A DNA stretch of 64,000 nucleotides, taken from positions 1-64,000 of the forward strand of contig JAKQTP010000076.1 of assembly GCA_029563035.1 (NCBI GenBank). The letters are read 5' to 3'. The position numbers and the translations under genes were made by a program. This document shows positions 1 to 8,617 of this stretch, piece by piece (position 1 is the first letter of the stretch; each line of letters opens with the position of its first letter). Source of the DNA: an archaeon (lineage in GTDB: Archaea; Iainarchaeota; Iainarchaeia; CSSED10-239). The notes beneath the pieces were generated by a model that made no database searches, was not told the DNA's origin, and saw nothing but the letters and a program-made list of their open reading frames with translations.

Positions 1-342
1 AGTGAACCGATAATCAAAATGAGATTAATTGATGATGGTAAAAATGACAAATCACAATTCAATGATTTATTGGTAAATTCACAAATAACATTTGAAATGT
101 CAGATGTTAAAAATGGTTTTCCGGTTATTCTTAATGGTCAATGTTCATTGGCATTGAGAACCAAAAAATATCAACAAACAACCGATGAGTTATATATAAT
201 CTATCAATTTTCTGAAGAAGAAACATCTATTACTGGTAAATTTGAAGGAAAGTTTACTATTCAATTTACCGATGAAGAAGGCAATAATACTAACAAATTA
301 ATTGTTCCAATTCGCGAGAAACTTTTTATTCATGTTATTTAA
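1..342 (+). CDS. C-terminal part of unknown protein (5' truncated)
   Basis: The frame is open from the first base of the window, so this is the C-terminal part (113 codons) of a gene that starts upstream. The Met at base 19 is probably internal. The visible part looks like an all-beta domain, with strands around ITFEMSD, YIIYQFSEEET, GKFEGKFTIQF and KLFIHVI. This resembles the small N-terminal Ig-like domain of BppU-type phage baseplate proteins, but the resemblance is weak and judged by eye. It ends two bases before the stop codon of the DNA polymerase gene on the other strand, so the two genes converge with no room for a classical terminator. Function is unknown; a virion protein is plausible. 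Confidence 0.6.
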   Translation, partial: SEPIIKMRLIDDGKNDKSQFNDLLVNSQITFEMSDVKNGFPVILNGQCSLALRTKKYQQTTDELYIIYQFSEEETSITGKFEGKFTIQFTDEEGNNTNKLIVPIREKLFIHVI

Positions 343-344
343 GT

Positions 345-3300
345 TTATGTCGGTTCGGTATGATAAGCATAATCATTACCATCGGTTTCAATAATTTCAT
401 CTTCATTAAGTTTTTTACTATTAGCTTCAGACTTTAATACTTTTTTATTATAATTAACCCAATATTCGTCAACCAATTCTAATGTTCCTTCTGGATACAT
501 AAAGAATGGATCCATATTTATTTTATTCCAGAATATCACCTCAGTATCAGATAATGTCATGACATCATCTAACTTGTCCTGTCCGCTTTCTTTCAAAGGT
601 GTACCACTGTCAAGTTCACATTGAAGATCTGTAAAATATTGTCTGTCTTCAGGTTTTTCAATTAATATACTATCTCGTATTTCTGGTTTAAATACAACAA
701 GTAATGGTTGTATACGTTTATTAAATGTTGATACATAACGAGCAACGTTATATTCACCAGTTTTATCTGGAAAAAGTGCAATGTCAGATTCAGATATTCT
801 ATAACAATTAATTTCAATTTCAGTTATTGTTGATGGTTTTTTCTTATGCTTCTGATAATATTCTTCTAATTCTTTTCTTGTGTATTTTTTTTCATATCTT
901 GTTTTCCTTTGAACATCACCAGAAGATTTTGTTCGTCCGTTATTAACATAGTAAATTGTTTCACCAAGGGTTGCCGGATATTCATCTTTCATTATAAGTT
1001 CCATATGCGCTTGTCGAGCCATTAATGAACCAGATTTCGTTTTTTTCTTTATATATTTTTTATAATCATCAACACTTTGTTTTACACGAGCTTTGTTTGC
1101 TATTTTTGAAAGTGGTATTTGTTGATTATAGATTTTTTCAAAATATTCATAATAATAGTTAATAAAACCTTTACCATCACCATTTAATAAAAGTCTAAAT
1201 CCTTCATCTATAAATTCTTCAATATATTGTGGTAATTTTTTTGATTTAATTGTATTGCCGGTAAGTTTTATTTTTTCTTTTCCTTTTTTTATTAATTTAA
1301 TTGCATAATTTTTTCTTGCAATGTTTATACATGCAGGTGATAAATAATCAATATCAAGCCCCATAACACCTCTCATAAATGTATCATTAAACTCGGCCAT
1401 ATCAGCATTGATGCCGACATACTCTTTTCCTTTTTCAACGGAGCTATTTAACCCTTTTCCGATATAAACATGTGAATTAACATCATCAGGTGTCGAAAAG
1501 TTTACACCATCAGTATTTTTTAATAAGATACCACCAATTCCACCAACAAAAGTTCCGTCTTCAGTTGATATATCATAAACATATCTTTCTTCATTATGTA
1601 AAATTTCATTAAACCATATTTCGCTTGGCCTTCTTTTGGTTTTTTGACTTTTAATTGTGTTGTTTTTATCTTTTCCAATAATTAAAGACTGTGTGTTCGA
1701 ATTATTCTTTCGTATAGTGATATTATATTCAATCTGTAGTCGTTTTAAAATATATGATAATGCTGCAATACATACTTTTGATTTTTGGGTTATATTAAAA
1801 TTGTCATACCAAACGTCATTATTGTGATACCCAGATATAAATGCTTTTAATATTTTTTCAGTACCATTTAAAATTTCTTTAGGTATCATTTTTTGTTTAT
1901 ATGATGTGTAGCAATTTTTATTAAACCATTTACACAATTCAATATATTCTTCTTTTGTGAAATCTTTATATTTTTTTAAAATTTCTTTGTCATTATCATT
2001 AAGAGCAAAATTACCTTCCCTATAAACAATTGTATCATCACCAATAAAATACCCAATTAATTTGGCGTTCTTATCCGTAATATAATTTTCAGACTTTAAA
2101 ACGGGTATTTCAATAATGTCTATCTTATCACCCCTTAAAAGTTCCGTGGGTTTAATCTGTTCTCCATTTTGAAATACAGAATGATCTGATGTACAACATA
2201 CTAATCTATCTTTTGTAACTAATTTATGTATTGGTTTATCTGTCATATGACGATAAACATACTTAATTTCTTTCCATCCATTTTTAGTTAAAATTTCATA
2301 ATCCTTTTTTGAAAAATCTCTTAAATTATCTGGACTCGTATATTTCGAATTATATGAGTTTTCATTGAATAAATCACAAATAGGTAAAATAACTAAATTA
2401 TTATTACAATCTTTCAGATAGACAGGGGTGTCAAATTCAACACTATCCATAACTAACGGTACATATTTTTTCTTCATAAACCACATAATCATCATACGAA
2501 GAAACTGACGACCAGTACATGTGGTAAATTCACCATTATCCATATCACCCCATAAGAAAACTAGTGGTGCTGAAACAGAACCAAAATATGCATTAATAAA
2601 AATTTTTAAAGGTAATTGTTTTCTATCATAAAATTCTGATAATTCTGTATTTGTTTTTTCATATTCAATATTGAGTTGTCTATAATGAAAACGTATTCTA
2701 AGAAAATATTCTAACAATGCTTTTTGTACTCCAGTAACATCACAATCAGGAAAATTATCAAATACAATATGAATTGAAGGATAAAGAGATTTATAGTCAA
2801 ATTTTACAATATTTTTTGAATAACCGACTTTTAATAATCGAGATAACCCCCCAGTAATACTTCGTTTTTCACCTTTTTCTGGTAATGCTAAATTATGATC
2901 ATAAGACCAAGCAAGCATAATGATTTTCCATAATGTTGCCGTACCCATTGTAGCTACTCTTTCATATGTCGTAGGAACTAATTTTGATAGTAAAAATGTT
3001 GACTGGCTAAATGAGTCGTCGGCTACCATTGTTTCATATAAGTCATCATCAAGATATTGTTCAACAAGTTTTCTTCCCGACCATATTTCATATTTACCAG
3101 GAAATCTTTCTTGTAATCTTTCAGTACCCGGATCTCCAATTTTTCTCCAACCGCCAGATTTTGGATTTACGTAATAACTATCCTTACCTAAATAAATTCG
3201 TGAAATATGGGCACCATCAATATAAATTCGATTTGGTTTTTCTTTTTCAAGATATTTGGTTATATACTTTAATCCCCATGATTTTATTTCGGAATTAATT

Positions 3301-4187
3301 GCCTGTGCTCTACGAACAGAATGTGATGTATCTATAACATTAAAACCCCACAATTTGTATTGATCATAAGGTTCAATTTCACTCGCTAATTTTAATATAC
3401 CTTTTTTAATTCTTAAACCATTATTTGATATAATTTTTGTGATTTCATCAACATTCATTTTGTTTATTTCCATTCGTCGTTTAATGAATGGAAAGTCGAA
3501 AGATGCTGAATTGTGACCACCAATAATAGTTGGATTTATTTCTCTAATAACATTAAAAAAGGTTTCTATACATCTTTTTTCACCATCTTCACCATGAGCA
3601 TTAATCAATAAACGAAATCCACGATTGTCTTTAACACCAATTAGATTTATTTTATGTATTTCAGGATCAAGACCTTCTGTTTCAATATCAAACACCATCT
3701 TATGTACCTCAGAATACTCTTCAATACCTTTAAATAAGCGCTTTTTTTTCTGTACAAGATATTGTTCTTCCACAGAAAGAATTTGAAATAAATGTTTGTA
3801 CTTTTCACCCCAAGGATCAATACCACCTTGTTTAAAAAAATTAATGAGAGCAGAATATCCTTTATATGACTTAACAAGATAACGAAGACCAGCTTCAAGT
3901 CTAACATTTCCATGTGTATCTAATGGACTAATCATAATACTATATTCAACCATTTTTCTTTTTTGTAAAGATTTACTGTTTTTATAAAAATCTAGTCCAG
4001 TTAGATCGCCAACCCATAAAAACGGTACAAAAGTATCTGTTTTAACAATTTTTCCCTTTACAGGGTCTTGTATTATTTTATAAATTCTGTTTGATCTGTA
4101 ATCGTATTCAATCGCTACGATATATTTTTCGGAATCTTCTCCATGAAGAAAGTTTTCGATAACTTCCTGTGTAATTGCTTTACCCAT
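345..4187 (-). CDS. Family B DNA polymerase containing an intein
   Basis: This is the phage replicative DNA polymerase with 3'-5' proofreading. The 1280-aa precursor carries a 310-aa intein (residues 582-891), leaving a 970-aa mature enzyme. Seen in order: ExoI VFDIETEGL (Asp near 167), ExoII GGHNSASFDFPFI, motif A DYKSLYPS (Asp near 464), motif B KIFINAYFGS (near 527) and motif C, which reads LVMD then TDGVNF once the intein is removed. After motif C comes a thumb-like KLTGNTIKSKKLP stretch. The gene lies alone on the minus strand with a 115-bp leader region. That region has a host-like promoter and a small hairpin, so it is probably expressed earlier than the structural genes. The family call is secure. 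I cannot tell the subfamily (T4 gp43-like or other). Confidence 0.95.
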   Translation of the reverse strand: MGKAITQEVIENFLHGEDSEKYIVAIEYDYRSNRIYKIIQDPVKGKIVKTDTFVPFLWVGDLTGLDFYKNSKSLQKRKMVEYSIMISPLDTHGNVRLEAGLRYLVKSYKGYSALINFFKQGGIDPWGEKYKHLFQILSVEEQYLVQKKKRLFKGIEEYSEVHKMVFDIETEGLDPEIHKINLIGVKDNRGFRLLINAHGEDGEKRCIETFFNVIREINPTIIGGHNSASFDFPFIKRRMEINKMNVDEITKIISNNGLRIKKGILKLASEIEPYDQYKLWGFNVIDTSHSVRRAQAINSEIKSWGLKYITKYLEKEKPNRIYIDGAHISRIYLGKDSYYVNPKSGGWRKIGDPGTERLQERFPGKYEIWSGRKLVEQYLDDDLYETMVADDSFSQSTFLLSKLVPTTYERVATMGTATLWKIIMLAWSYDHNLALPEKGEKRSITGGLSRLLKVGYSKNIVKFDYKSLYPSIHIVFDNFPDCDVTGVQKALLEYFLRIRFHYRQLNIEYEKTNTELSEFYDRKQLPLKIFINAYFGSVSAPLVFLWGDMDNGEFTTCTGRQFLRMMIMWFMKKKYVPLVMDSVEFDTPVYLKDCNNNLVILPICDLFNENSYNSKYTSPDNLRDFSKKDYEILTKNGWKEIKYVYRHMTDKPIHKLVTKDRLVCCTSDHSVFQNGEQIKPTELLRGDKIDIIEIPVLKSENYITDKNAKLIGYFIGDDTIVYREGNFALNDNDKEILKKYKDFTKEEYIELCKWFNKNCYTSYKQKMIPKEILNGTEKILKAFISGYHNNDVWYDNFNITQKSKVCIAALSYILKRLQIEYNITIRKNNSNTQSLIIGKDKNNTIKSQKTKRRPSEIWFNEILHNEERYVYDISTEDGTFVGGIGGILLKNTDGVNFSTPDDVNSHVYIGKGLNSSVEKGKEYVGINADMAEFNDTFMRGVMGLDIDYLSPACINIARKNYAIKLIKKGKEKIKLTGNTIKSKKLPQYIEEFIDEGFRLLLNGDGKGFINYYYEYFEKIYNQQIPLSKIANKARVKQSVDDYKKYIKKKTKSGSLMARQAHMELIMKDEYPATLGETIYYVNNGRTKSSGDVQRKTRYEKKYTRKELEEYYQKHKKKPSTITEIEINCYRISESDIALFPDKTGEYNVARYVSTFNKRIQPLLVVFKPEIRDSILIEKPEDRQYFTDLQCELDSGTPLKESGQDKLDDVMTLSDTEVIFWNKINMDPFFMYPEGTLELVDEYWVNYNKKVLKSEANSKKLNEDEIIETDGNDYAYHTEPT
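1515..2444 (-). other. Intein inserted in motif C of the DNA polymerase
   Basis: An in-frame 310-residue insertion splits the catalytic DTD of polymerase motif C (MD | intein | TDG). It starts with Ser (SVEFDTPVYLKD), carries a block B with TSDHSVF and a block F with VYDISTEDGTF, and ends LLKN before Thr+1. This is the insertion point used by archaeal pol-c inteins, and the YVYRH...SDHS region resembles them. Two degenerate LAGLIDADG-like segments are visible (LIGYFIGDD and LKAFISGYHNND). The penultimate His usual in inteins is Lys here. Splicing must work for the polymerase to be active, so I infer that it still splices. The endonuclease may be decayed. Confidence 0.9.
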
Positions 4188-4218
4188 TGTATATTATGTT
4201 AAGTTTGACATATTATCT

Positions 4219-4237
4219 TACGAATTTTACGTTCGTA
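4219..4237 (-). promoter_or_regulatory. Inverted repeat in the polymerase mRNA leader
   Basis: TACGAA and TTCGTA form a 6-bp stem around a 7-base loop, 32-50 bases upstream of the polymerase start codon and downstream of the proposed promoter. It would fold in the leader RNA, or could be bound as DNA. T4 polymerase represses its own translation through a leader hairpin, which makes an operator role thinkable, but that hairpin lies closer to the start. The role is inference. Confidence 0.35.
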
Positions 4238-4253
4238 GTTTGTCTTGTCTATA

Positions 4254-4284
4254 AAAATATACAGAAAAAAAATAAAAAAAACAA
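4254..4284 (-). promoter_or_regulatory. Bacteroidota-type promoter for DNA polymerase
   Basis: On the minus strand a TTTG (complement of 4282-4285) is followed after 20 bases by TATATTTT (complement of 4254-4261). This nearly matches the Bacteroidota housekeeping pattern TTTG, 19-21 bp, TAnnTTTG; the final G is replaced by T. Transcription would start about 60 bases upstream of the polymerase ATG. The TTTG lies inside long T-runs, so the upstream element could be fortuitous. Confidence 0.45.
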
Positions 4285-4302
4285 AAAAAGTCTATCTAAT
4301 TT

Positions 4303-5427
4303 TTAAATAACTTGAATTGGATATGGCATTGCTCTATATTTAAGACTTGTATTCAAATTTTCAGCTTCTTTTGCCTTTCTTTCAAGCATTTTGTCCGGAC
4401 GCAATCTTTCAAGTCTTAACTTTAATTCATCCACCGCTTTGGTTTTATCATCTCTTGCTTCAGTCAATAATGATTGATAATCTAATCTAACTTGACTATC
4501 AGGAACTTGTAATTCACCAGAAAACTTACCCCATATTCTACCAAGTGTTTCTTTACAATAAGCAATAAAATACTTCCTCACCCAGTTTTGTGATGGACCA
4601 TTTAACTTATGCCACACAAGACGATCTGTCATAATATCTGATGGTAATTTAACAATATCATCCATATTATTTCTGTCCAAACATGTATCCATTTCAGTCG
4701 TATCATAATACCAATACCAAACATGGTAATTGTTACTTCGTAACGAACCAAAATCAAACCGTCCACCTGGCGTATTATATAAATGAACTAGTTTTTCGCC
4801 AGTTGGAAGAGCTGTTATTCTATATGTTAATTCACCACCAATTAATCTGTTTTTAAGGTTTCTATCTTGCATTCTTAATAAAAGGTCATAGGCTGGTAAC
4901 ATAAAATATGAACCAGACGTACCAACTTGAGCAAAACCACCAACGCCACCGAAACCAACACCACCAAGACCACCAAAACCACCCAAGAATGGGTCGACAA
5001 TTGAATCAGTTAATTCGGCTCTGGTAAACCATAATAATTCATTAATTTCTCTTCCTGCTGGTATTACATATGTTTGAGTGTTAGCAGATAGTGCGAAATA
5101 ATCTTTATGTAAAACATATGGACCACCGGCTTGTAAACCAACAATTTTCGAATATGCATATGTGTATTGTGTCATATAATCTAAACTTCTTGTTGTGAAT
5201 GCCCTGGCTAGTGATTGTGAATCAATATCAAGTCCAGCTAATGATGCCCATTGTGATTCAATAAGCCAATCATTCACATATTGTTCATATTCTGCAATTG
5301 ATAACTCTAGAAGTGAATCCATTTGCTCTTCAGTTAGTTCTACACCCCTAACTGGTACACCTAAAAGATGAAGAACTTGTGTAAAAAGTTTTTCCCGTTC
5401 GTCTGCATTAATTACTGTGGTTGCCAT
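4303..5427 (-). CDS. Neck protein, T4 gp13-like
   Basis: Structural protein of the neck that joins the filled head to the tail. The N-terminal segment VLHLLGVPVRGVELTEEQM followed by a helix ending AEYEQYVNDW matches the start of T4 gp13 (RRLGAPIINVELTPDQI, then ALELYGEYH). The C-terminal part also matches: QNWVRKYFIAYCKETLGRI, then LLTEARDDKTKAVDEL. The two regions lie at both ends of the 374-aa protein (T4 gp13 is about 309 aa). A Gly-rich stretch around residues 150-170 is an insert-like feature also present in gp13 in a similar place. The gene is on the minus strand although its partners gp14 and gp15 are on the plus strand further right. A TATTTAT box lies 18 bases before the ATG. Confidence 0.85.
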   Translation of the reverse strand: MATTVINADEREKLFTQVLHLLGVPVRGVELTEEQMDSLLELSIAEYEQYVNDWLIESQWASLAGLDIDSQSLARAFTTRSLDYMTQYTYAYSKIVGLQAGGPYVLHKDYFALSANTQTYVIPAGREINELLWFTRAELTDSIVDPFLGGFGGLGGVGFGGVGGFAQVGTSGSYFMLPAYDLLLRMQDRNLKNRLIGGELTYRITALPTGEKLVHLYNTPGGRFDFGSLRSNNYHVWYWYYDTTEMDTCLDRNNMDDIVKLPSDIMTDRLVWHKLNGPSQNWVRKYFIAYCKETLGRIWGKFSGELQVPDSQVRLDYQSLLTEARDDKTKAVDELKLRLERLRPDKMLERKAKEAENLNTSLKYRAMPYPIQVI

Positions 5428-5445
5428 GCTATTAATTTCTTTATT

Positions 5446-5452
5446 ATAAATA
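5446..5452 (-). promoter_or_regulatory. Candidate late promoter box for gp13-like gene
   Basis: TATTTAT on the minus strand, 18 bases upstream of the gp13-like ATG. The same heptamer recurs upstream of many structural genes in this window. It is AT-rich, so single instances could be chance. Confidence 0.45.
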
Positions 5453-5484
5453 TTTGATATTTTTATTTAATAATCGTATATTTG
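5453..5484 (+). promoter_or_regulatory. Bacteroidota-type promoter, near-leaderless
   Basis: TTTG at 5453-5456, a 20-base spacer and TATATTTG at 5477-5484: a full match to TTTG, 19-21 bp, TAnnTTTG. The ATG at 5490 follows the box by only five bases, so the transcript would start at or next to the start codon (leaderless or nearly so). Confidence 0.65.
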
Positions 5485-5489
5485 TTTAT

Positions 5490-5702
5490 ATGACAAACTC
5501 AGAGATTTTAAAAGAGATTCTAATTGAATGTAACAAAAGACGTATCGATTTTACTATATCTCAAGAAGAAGATGAAATTAATGTAAAATATGTGGAAGGT
5601 GACCCTAATAGTGTTTACTTAAATATCCCTGACTTTGATAATGAAAATCTCCCAAATATTTTAATGAATTGTTTAGAAAAAATTAAAACAATTCCTTCAT
5701 GA
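5490..5702 (+). CDS. Small acidic protein of unknown function (70 aa)
   Basis: A 70-aa protein starting MTNSEILKEILIECNKRR. I chose the ATG at 5490 over an in-frame TTG at 5454 because a good promoter (5453-5484) overlaps the longer version. The sequence looks like a small alpha/beta protein: an N-terminal helix, two strands (IDFTISQE and INVKYVE), then a C-terminal helix. It has no motif I recognise. It stands alone between the gp13-like and helicase genes, pointing towards the helicase gene, and the last 20 bases of the two genes overlap on opposite strands. The host-type promoter suggests early or middle expression. Confidence 0.65.
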   Translation: MTNSEILKEILIECNKRRIDFTISQEEDEINVKYVEGDPNSVYLNIPDFDNENLPNILMNCLEKIKTIPS

Positions 5703-8538
5703 GTTCCTTTCCGAAACTTTCAGAATATTCACCGTCACCCATTACTTGATCAATCACATCTTTTTTTCTCATTAAAATGTTATAGATAATTTGTTCAATT
5801 GTGTTTTCAAAAATTGGATAATATATTAAAACATTGTTTTGCTGACCCTGACGACAAGCTCTATCCTCAGCCTGACTGTGATGTGATGGTACAAAAGATA
5901 AATCATTCATAATAACAACTTCTGCTGCTGTTAAATTTATACCAATACCAGCCGCAATGATATTACCAATTAAAATTTTAATCTTAGGATCATTTTGAAA
6001 TTTATCTATAGCAACATCACGTTTTGATGGTGACATCCTACCATCGTATATTACTGAATTTCTAGGATATTTTTCATGCAACATATCTAAAGGTAATGTA
6101 AAATTAGTAAAAACAATAACCTTTTTATTTAATTCAAGACATTTATCGATCAATTCACACGTATATGGAATTTTTTCGTTTGCAATTATTTGCCTAACTT
6201 TGACGAGACGATTAATCGTAATTGCAATGCTTTCTTTTTTTCTCTCATCTTCAGCTATCCTCATAAATTCCTCTAATTCTTCATTATAGAAAGTACTTTG
6301 TAATTCTAGAAAAATAGGAGAAATTGTTTTTTCTGGTAATCCGGGTATTTCAGTTTTTAATCTTCTTAATACAATATTTTTGGTTCTTTCTCGTAATTCA
6401 TCCAAATTGCTATGACCACTAGTATTCCAGATTGTTCTACCATGAGCCTTAAAACGAAATCCTTTACAATATCTCTTCACGTAATGTTGCCAATTCAATG
6501 CAACTGGAGAATTAACAATTTTTAAAAGATTATAATAATTTATTGGCCTGTTTGTCATTGGTGTCCCAGTTAACAACCATACTTTTGGTATTTTTTTAAG
6601 AATATCATTCATCAGTTTTGTCCGTTGGCTTGATGGATTACTAAGATAATGTGCTTCGTCTACAATTACAAGTTCAAAATTTTCTTTTTGTATTAAATTA
6701 ATATCATTTTCTTCATCATTTTTCTTGGTTGTATGATAATTTTTAAGAATATCATAATTTATAATATAAAAATCAAATGTAGAACCCCATTTTCTACCTT
6801 CGACTATTAACACCGGACGATCAGTATAATTTTTTATCTCTCTTTTCCAATTAATTTTAACACTTGCCGGACAAACTATCAAAATTTTCTTTGCTTCCGA
6901 CTCTAATGCAGCAATTATTGCTGATGTTGTGTTATGAGTCACGATGCCATGATTAACAACATATAATTTATCGGGAGAATCCACCGCAATACACACCGAT
7001 TCGCCCTGTTTTTCAAATTTTATGTCTTTTATGTATCTTCCGACCTGGTATTTTTCGGGTTCATGGTATCTTTCAGCTTTTCGTTTTAATCTAAAAGGAT
7101 TCATTCCTTTAGCCAATTTCATATTTACCCTATATGATATGTTACATTCTTTACGAGTCCCATTTTTAACATAAAACGACCTACGAGTTCGTTTCCTAGC
7201 GACACCACCCAAAGAATGTACTATCTCAATTAAATCATCACATAATCTTTCAGAGATTGTTGAGTATTCCGTTGATAAAAACGATCCAGTTTTACTAAAA
7301 GCACAGTATCCATCAGTATCCATTAACCCCTGTAGTAGCGATATCCGATTCTCAATCGATGAATATTTGTAAATGTCAGGAATAAATTTATTATTTGAAC
7401 GACAATTTTGTATGTTTAACTTTTCCAGTATATCTCCAACATTAATATATCCTGTTTTTATGTGTGGCCTTGTACGACATTCAATCGGATGTAAGTTATA
7501 TGACTCAAATAACTCGTTATAATCGTCCTTATGAACTGAAAATCTTATTTTTTTTTCATCTAAATACCCGTCACCGAGAAATAAACCAAAAAGATATGGA
7601 TCAATAGGAAGCGGATTAGTGTTATCAAATTCTATAGGATCAACCATAGGAATTTGCCACTTTGAATCTCCATTTTTAACTTTATAATATGTTGAAAATT
7701 TATATTTTTTATCTTTATTATATCCTGATCCGTTTATCTCCAAAACAAGATCTTTATCCATCATTTGTTCAACACTTAAAATAATATCTTTTTCTTCCCT
7801 ATTATTTTTTGTGTTTTTACCAAAATTACTCGAATATACTTTAAATAAATGACTTTTATCTGCTAATATTGAATAACCATCATTAAATGTTATTCTATAT
7901 AAATCCATAACACCCTGTGGGAATACGCCTATTATCTTACATTTTTTACCATTCGAACCAATTACTTCATCACCAGCTTTTAGTTTTCCTATTTCAACTT
8001 TTCCTTTAGGCGTTATTACTAATTCATTAATACTTAGACCTTTACCTAACCCCATATCATCAGCCAAAATGAACCTATTATTAGCCAAAAGTGACTCAAT
8101 TGCTTTAGGTTGCCATGGTTTTGGTGGTCTATGACTATATTTTGAATAATCGATTTCTCTTTTTAATTTTTTTTCAGGTTGTAAAACAGCCCCTTTAGGT
8201 AACCATATTGCTTTTAATGATTCATTATCAAAATATTTTCCCCAAATATGATACGCCTTTTCAGTTTCACATAATAATTTCTCACACCATATTTTTTCAA
8301 CAGGATTTGGTAATTGTTTATCTTCTTGTAATTTTTCACCAAAAGAAGAAACAATCATTATATGTTTTCTAGCTACTTTTGGTACTATTTCATGAAATTT
8401 TAACACATATTCAGCTTGTGATCGTGTTAATTTGAAATTTTTGTTTCTTAAAAATTTTAATTTCCATTCAAGTAGCTGATTATTGGCTCCTTCGTAGACT
8501 AAAAGTATATTTTTTGCATCAATTTCAGGTATATTCAT
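5683..8538 (-). CDS. SNF2/DEAH-type helicase containing an intein
   Basis: Superfamily 2 DNA translocase, probably for replication, repair or recombination. The 951-aa precursor contains a 370-aa intein (residues 167-536), leaving a 581-aa mature protein. Motif I reads ADDMGLGK then TTSA, interrupted by the intein. Downstream are VDEAHYLSNPS (motif II, Asp near 627), LLTGTPMTNRP (motif III) and a SNF2-like C-terminal lobe with AAGIGINLTAA and QAEDRACRQGQ (motif VI). I chose the ATG at 8538 (MNIPEID); an in-frame upstream extension runs through the divergent promoter region and looks non-coding. T4 UvsW is the functional analogue I would compare, though the QxxDRxxRxGQ form is SNF2-like. Two TATTTAT boxes precede the gene. 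Confidence 0.9.
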   Translation of the reverse strand: MNIPEIDAKNILLVYEGANNQLLEWKLKFLRNKNFKLTRSQAEYVLKFHEIVPKVARKHIMIVSSFGEKLQEDKQLPNPVEKIWCEKLLCETEKAYHIWGKYFDNESLKAIWLPKGAVLQPEKKLKREIDYSKYSHRPPKPWQPKAIESLLANNRFILADDMGLGKGLSINELVITPKGKVEIGKLKAGDEVIGSNGKKCKIIGVFPQGVMDLYRITFNDGYSILADKSHLFKVYSSNFGKNTKNNREEKDIILSVEQMMDKDLVLEINGSGYNKDKKYKFSTYYKVKNGDSKWQIPMVDPIEFDNTNPLPIDPYLFGLFLGDGYLDEKKIRFSVHKDDYNELFESYNLHPIECRTRPHIKTGYINVGDILEKLNIQNCRSNNKFIPDIYKYSSIENRISLLQGLMDTDGYCAFSKTGSFLSTEYSTISERLCDDLIEIVHSLGGVARKRTRRSFYVKNGTRKECNISYRVNMKLAKGMNPFRLKRKAERYHEPEKYQVGRYIKDIKFEKQGESVCIAVDSPDKLYVVNHGIVTHNTTSAIIAALESEAKKILIVCPASVKINWKREIKNYTDRPVLIVEGRKWGSTFDFYIINYDILKNYHTTKKNDEENDINLIQKENFELVIVDEAHYLSNPSSQRTKLMNDILKKIPKVWLLTGTPMTNRPINYYNLLKIVNSPVALNWQHYVKRYCKGFRFKAHGRTIWNTSGHSNLDELRERTKNIVLRRLKTEIPGLPEKTISPIFLELQSTFYNEELEEFMRIAEDERKKESIAITINRLVKVRQIIANEKIPYTCELIDKCLELNKKVIVFTNFTLPLDMLHEKYPRNSVIYDGRMSPSKRDVAIDKFQNDPKIKILIGNIIAAGIGINLTAAEVVIMNDLSFVPSHHSQAEDRACRQGQQNNVLIYYPIFENTIEQIIYNILMRKKDVIDQVMGDGEYSESFGKELMKELF
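6931..8040 (-). other. Class 3-like intein with LAGLIDADG endonuclease in helicase Walker A
   Basis: A 370-residue in-frame insertion splits the P-loop between Lys and Thr (GLGK | intein | TT). It begins with Gly (GLSINELVITPKGKVEIG), not Cys or Ser. Block B has LADKSHLFKV, block F has ESVCIAVDSPDKLYVV with a Cys, and the end is GIVTHN before Thr+1. Gly1, a block F Cys and a Thr before the last His-Asn are marks of class 3 inteins, first found in mycobacteriophage helicases. The usual block B Trp is Phe here. Two intact-looking LAGLIDADG motifs (LFGLFLGDGYL and LLQGLMDTDGY) suggest an active homing endonuclease. Confidence 0.9.
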
Positions 8539-8546
8539 AAAATTTA

Positions 8547-8592
8547 ATAAATAATAATATACATAAATAGAACTATTTTGTAAAGTATTTAT
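8547..8592. promoter_or_regulatory. Divergent candidate late promoter region
   Basis: Three TATTTAT boxes lie in the 79-bp gap between the helicase and gp14-like genes. Two are on the minus strand (complements of 8547-8553 and 8563-8569, 8 and 24 bases from the helicase ATG) and one is on the plus strand (8586-8592, 25 bases from the gp14-like ATG). The layout fits divergent promoters sharing one short region. Confidence 0.45.
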
Positions 8593-8617
8593 TGACGTAT
8601 GATATTGAATATAAAAC

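Noticed and set aside
5454..5489. Longer TTG-started version of the 70-aa gene
   Set aside because: The added part overlaps the TTTG/TATATTTG promoter; the ATG at 5490 fits better.
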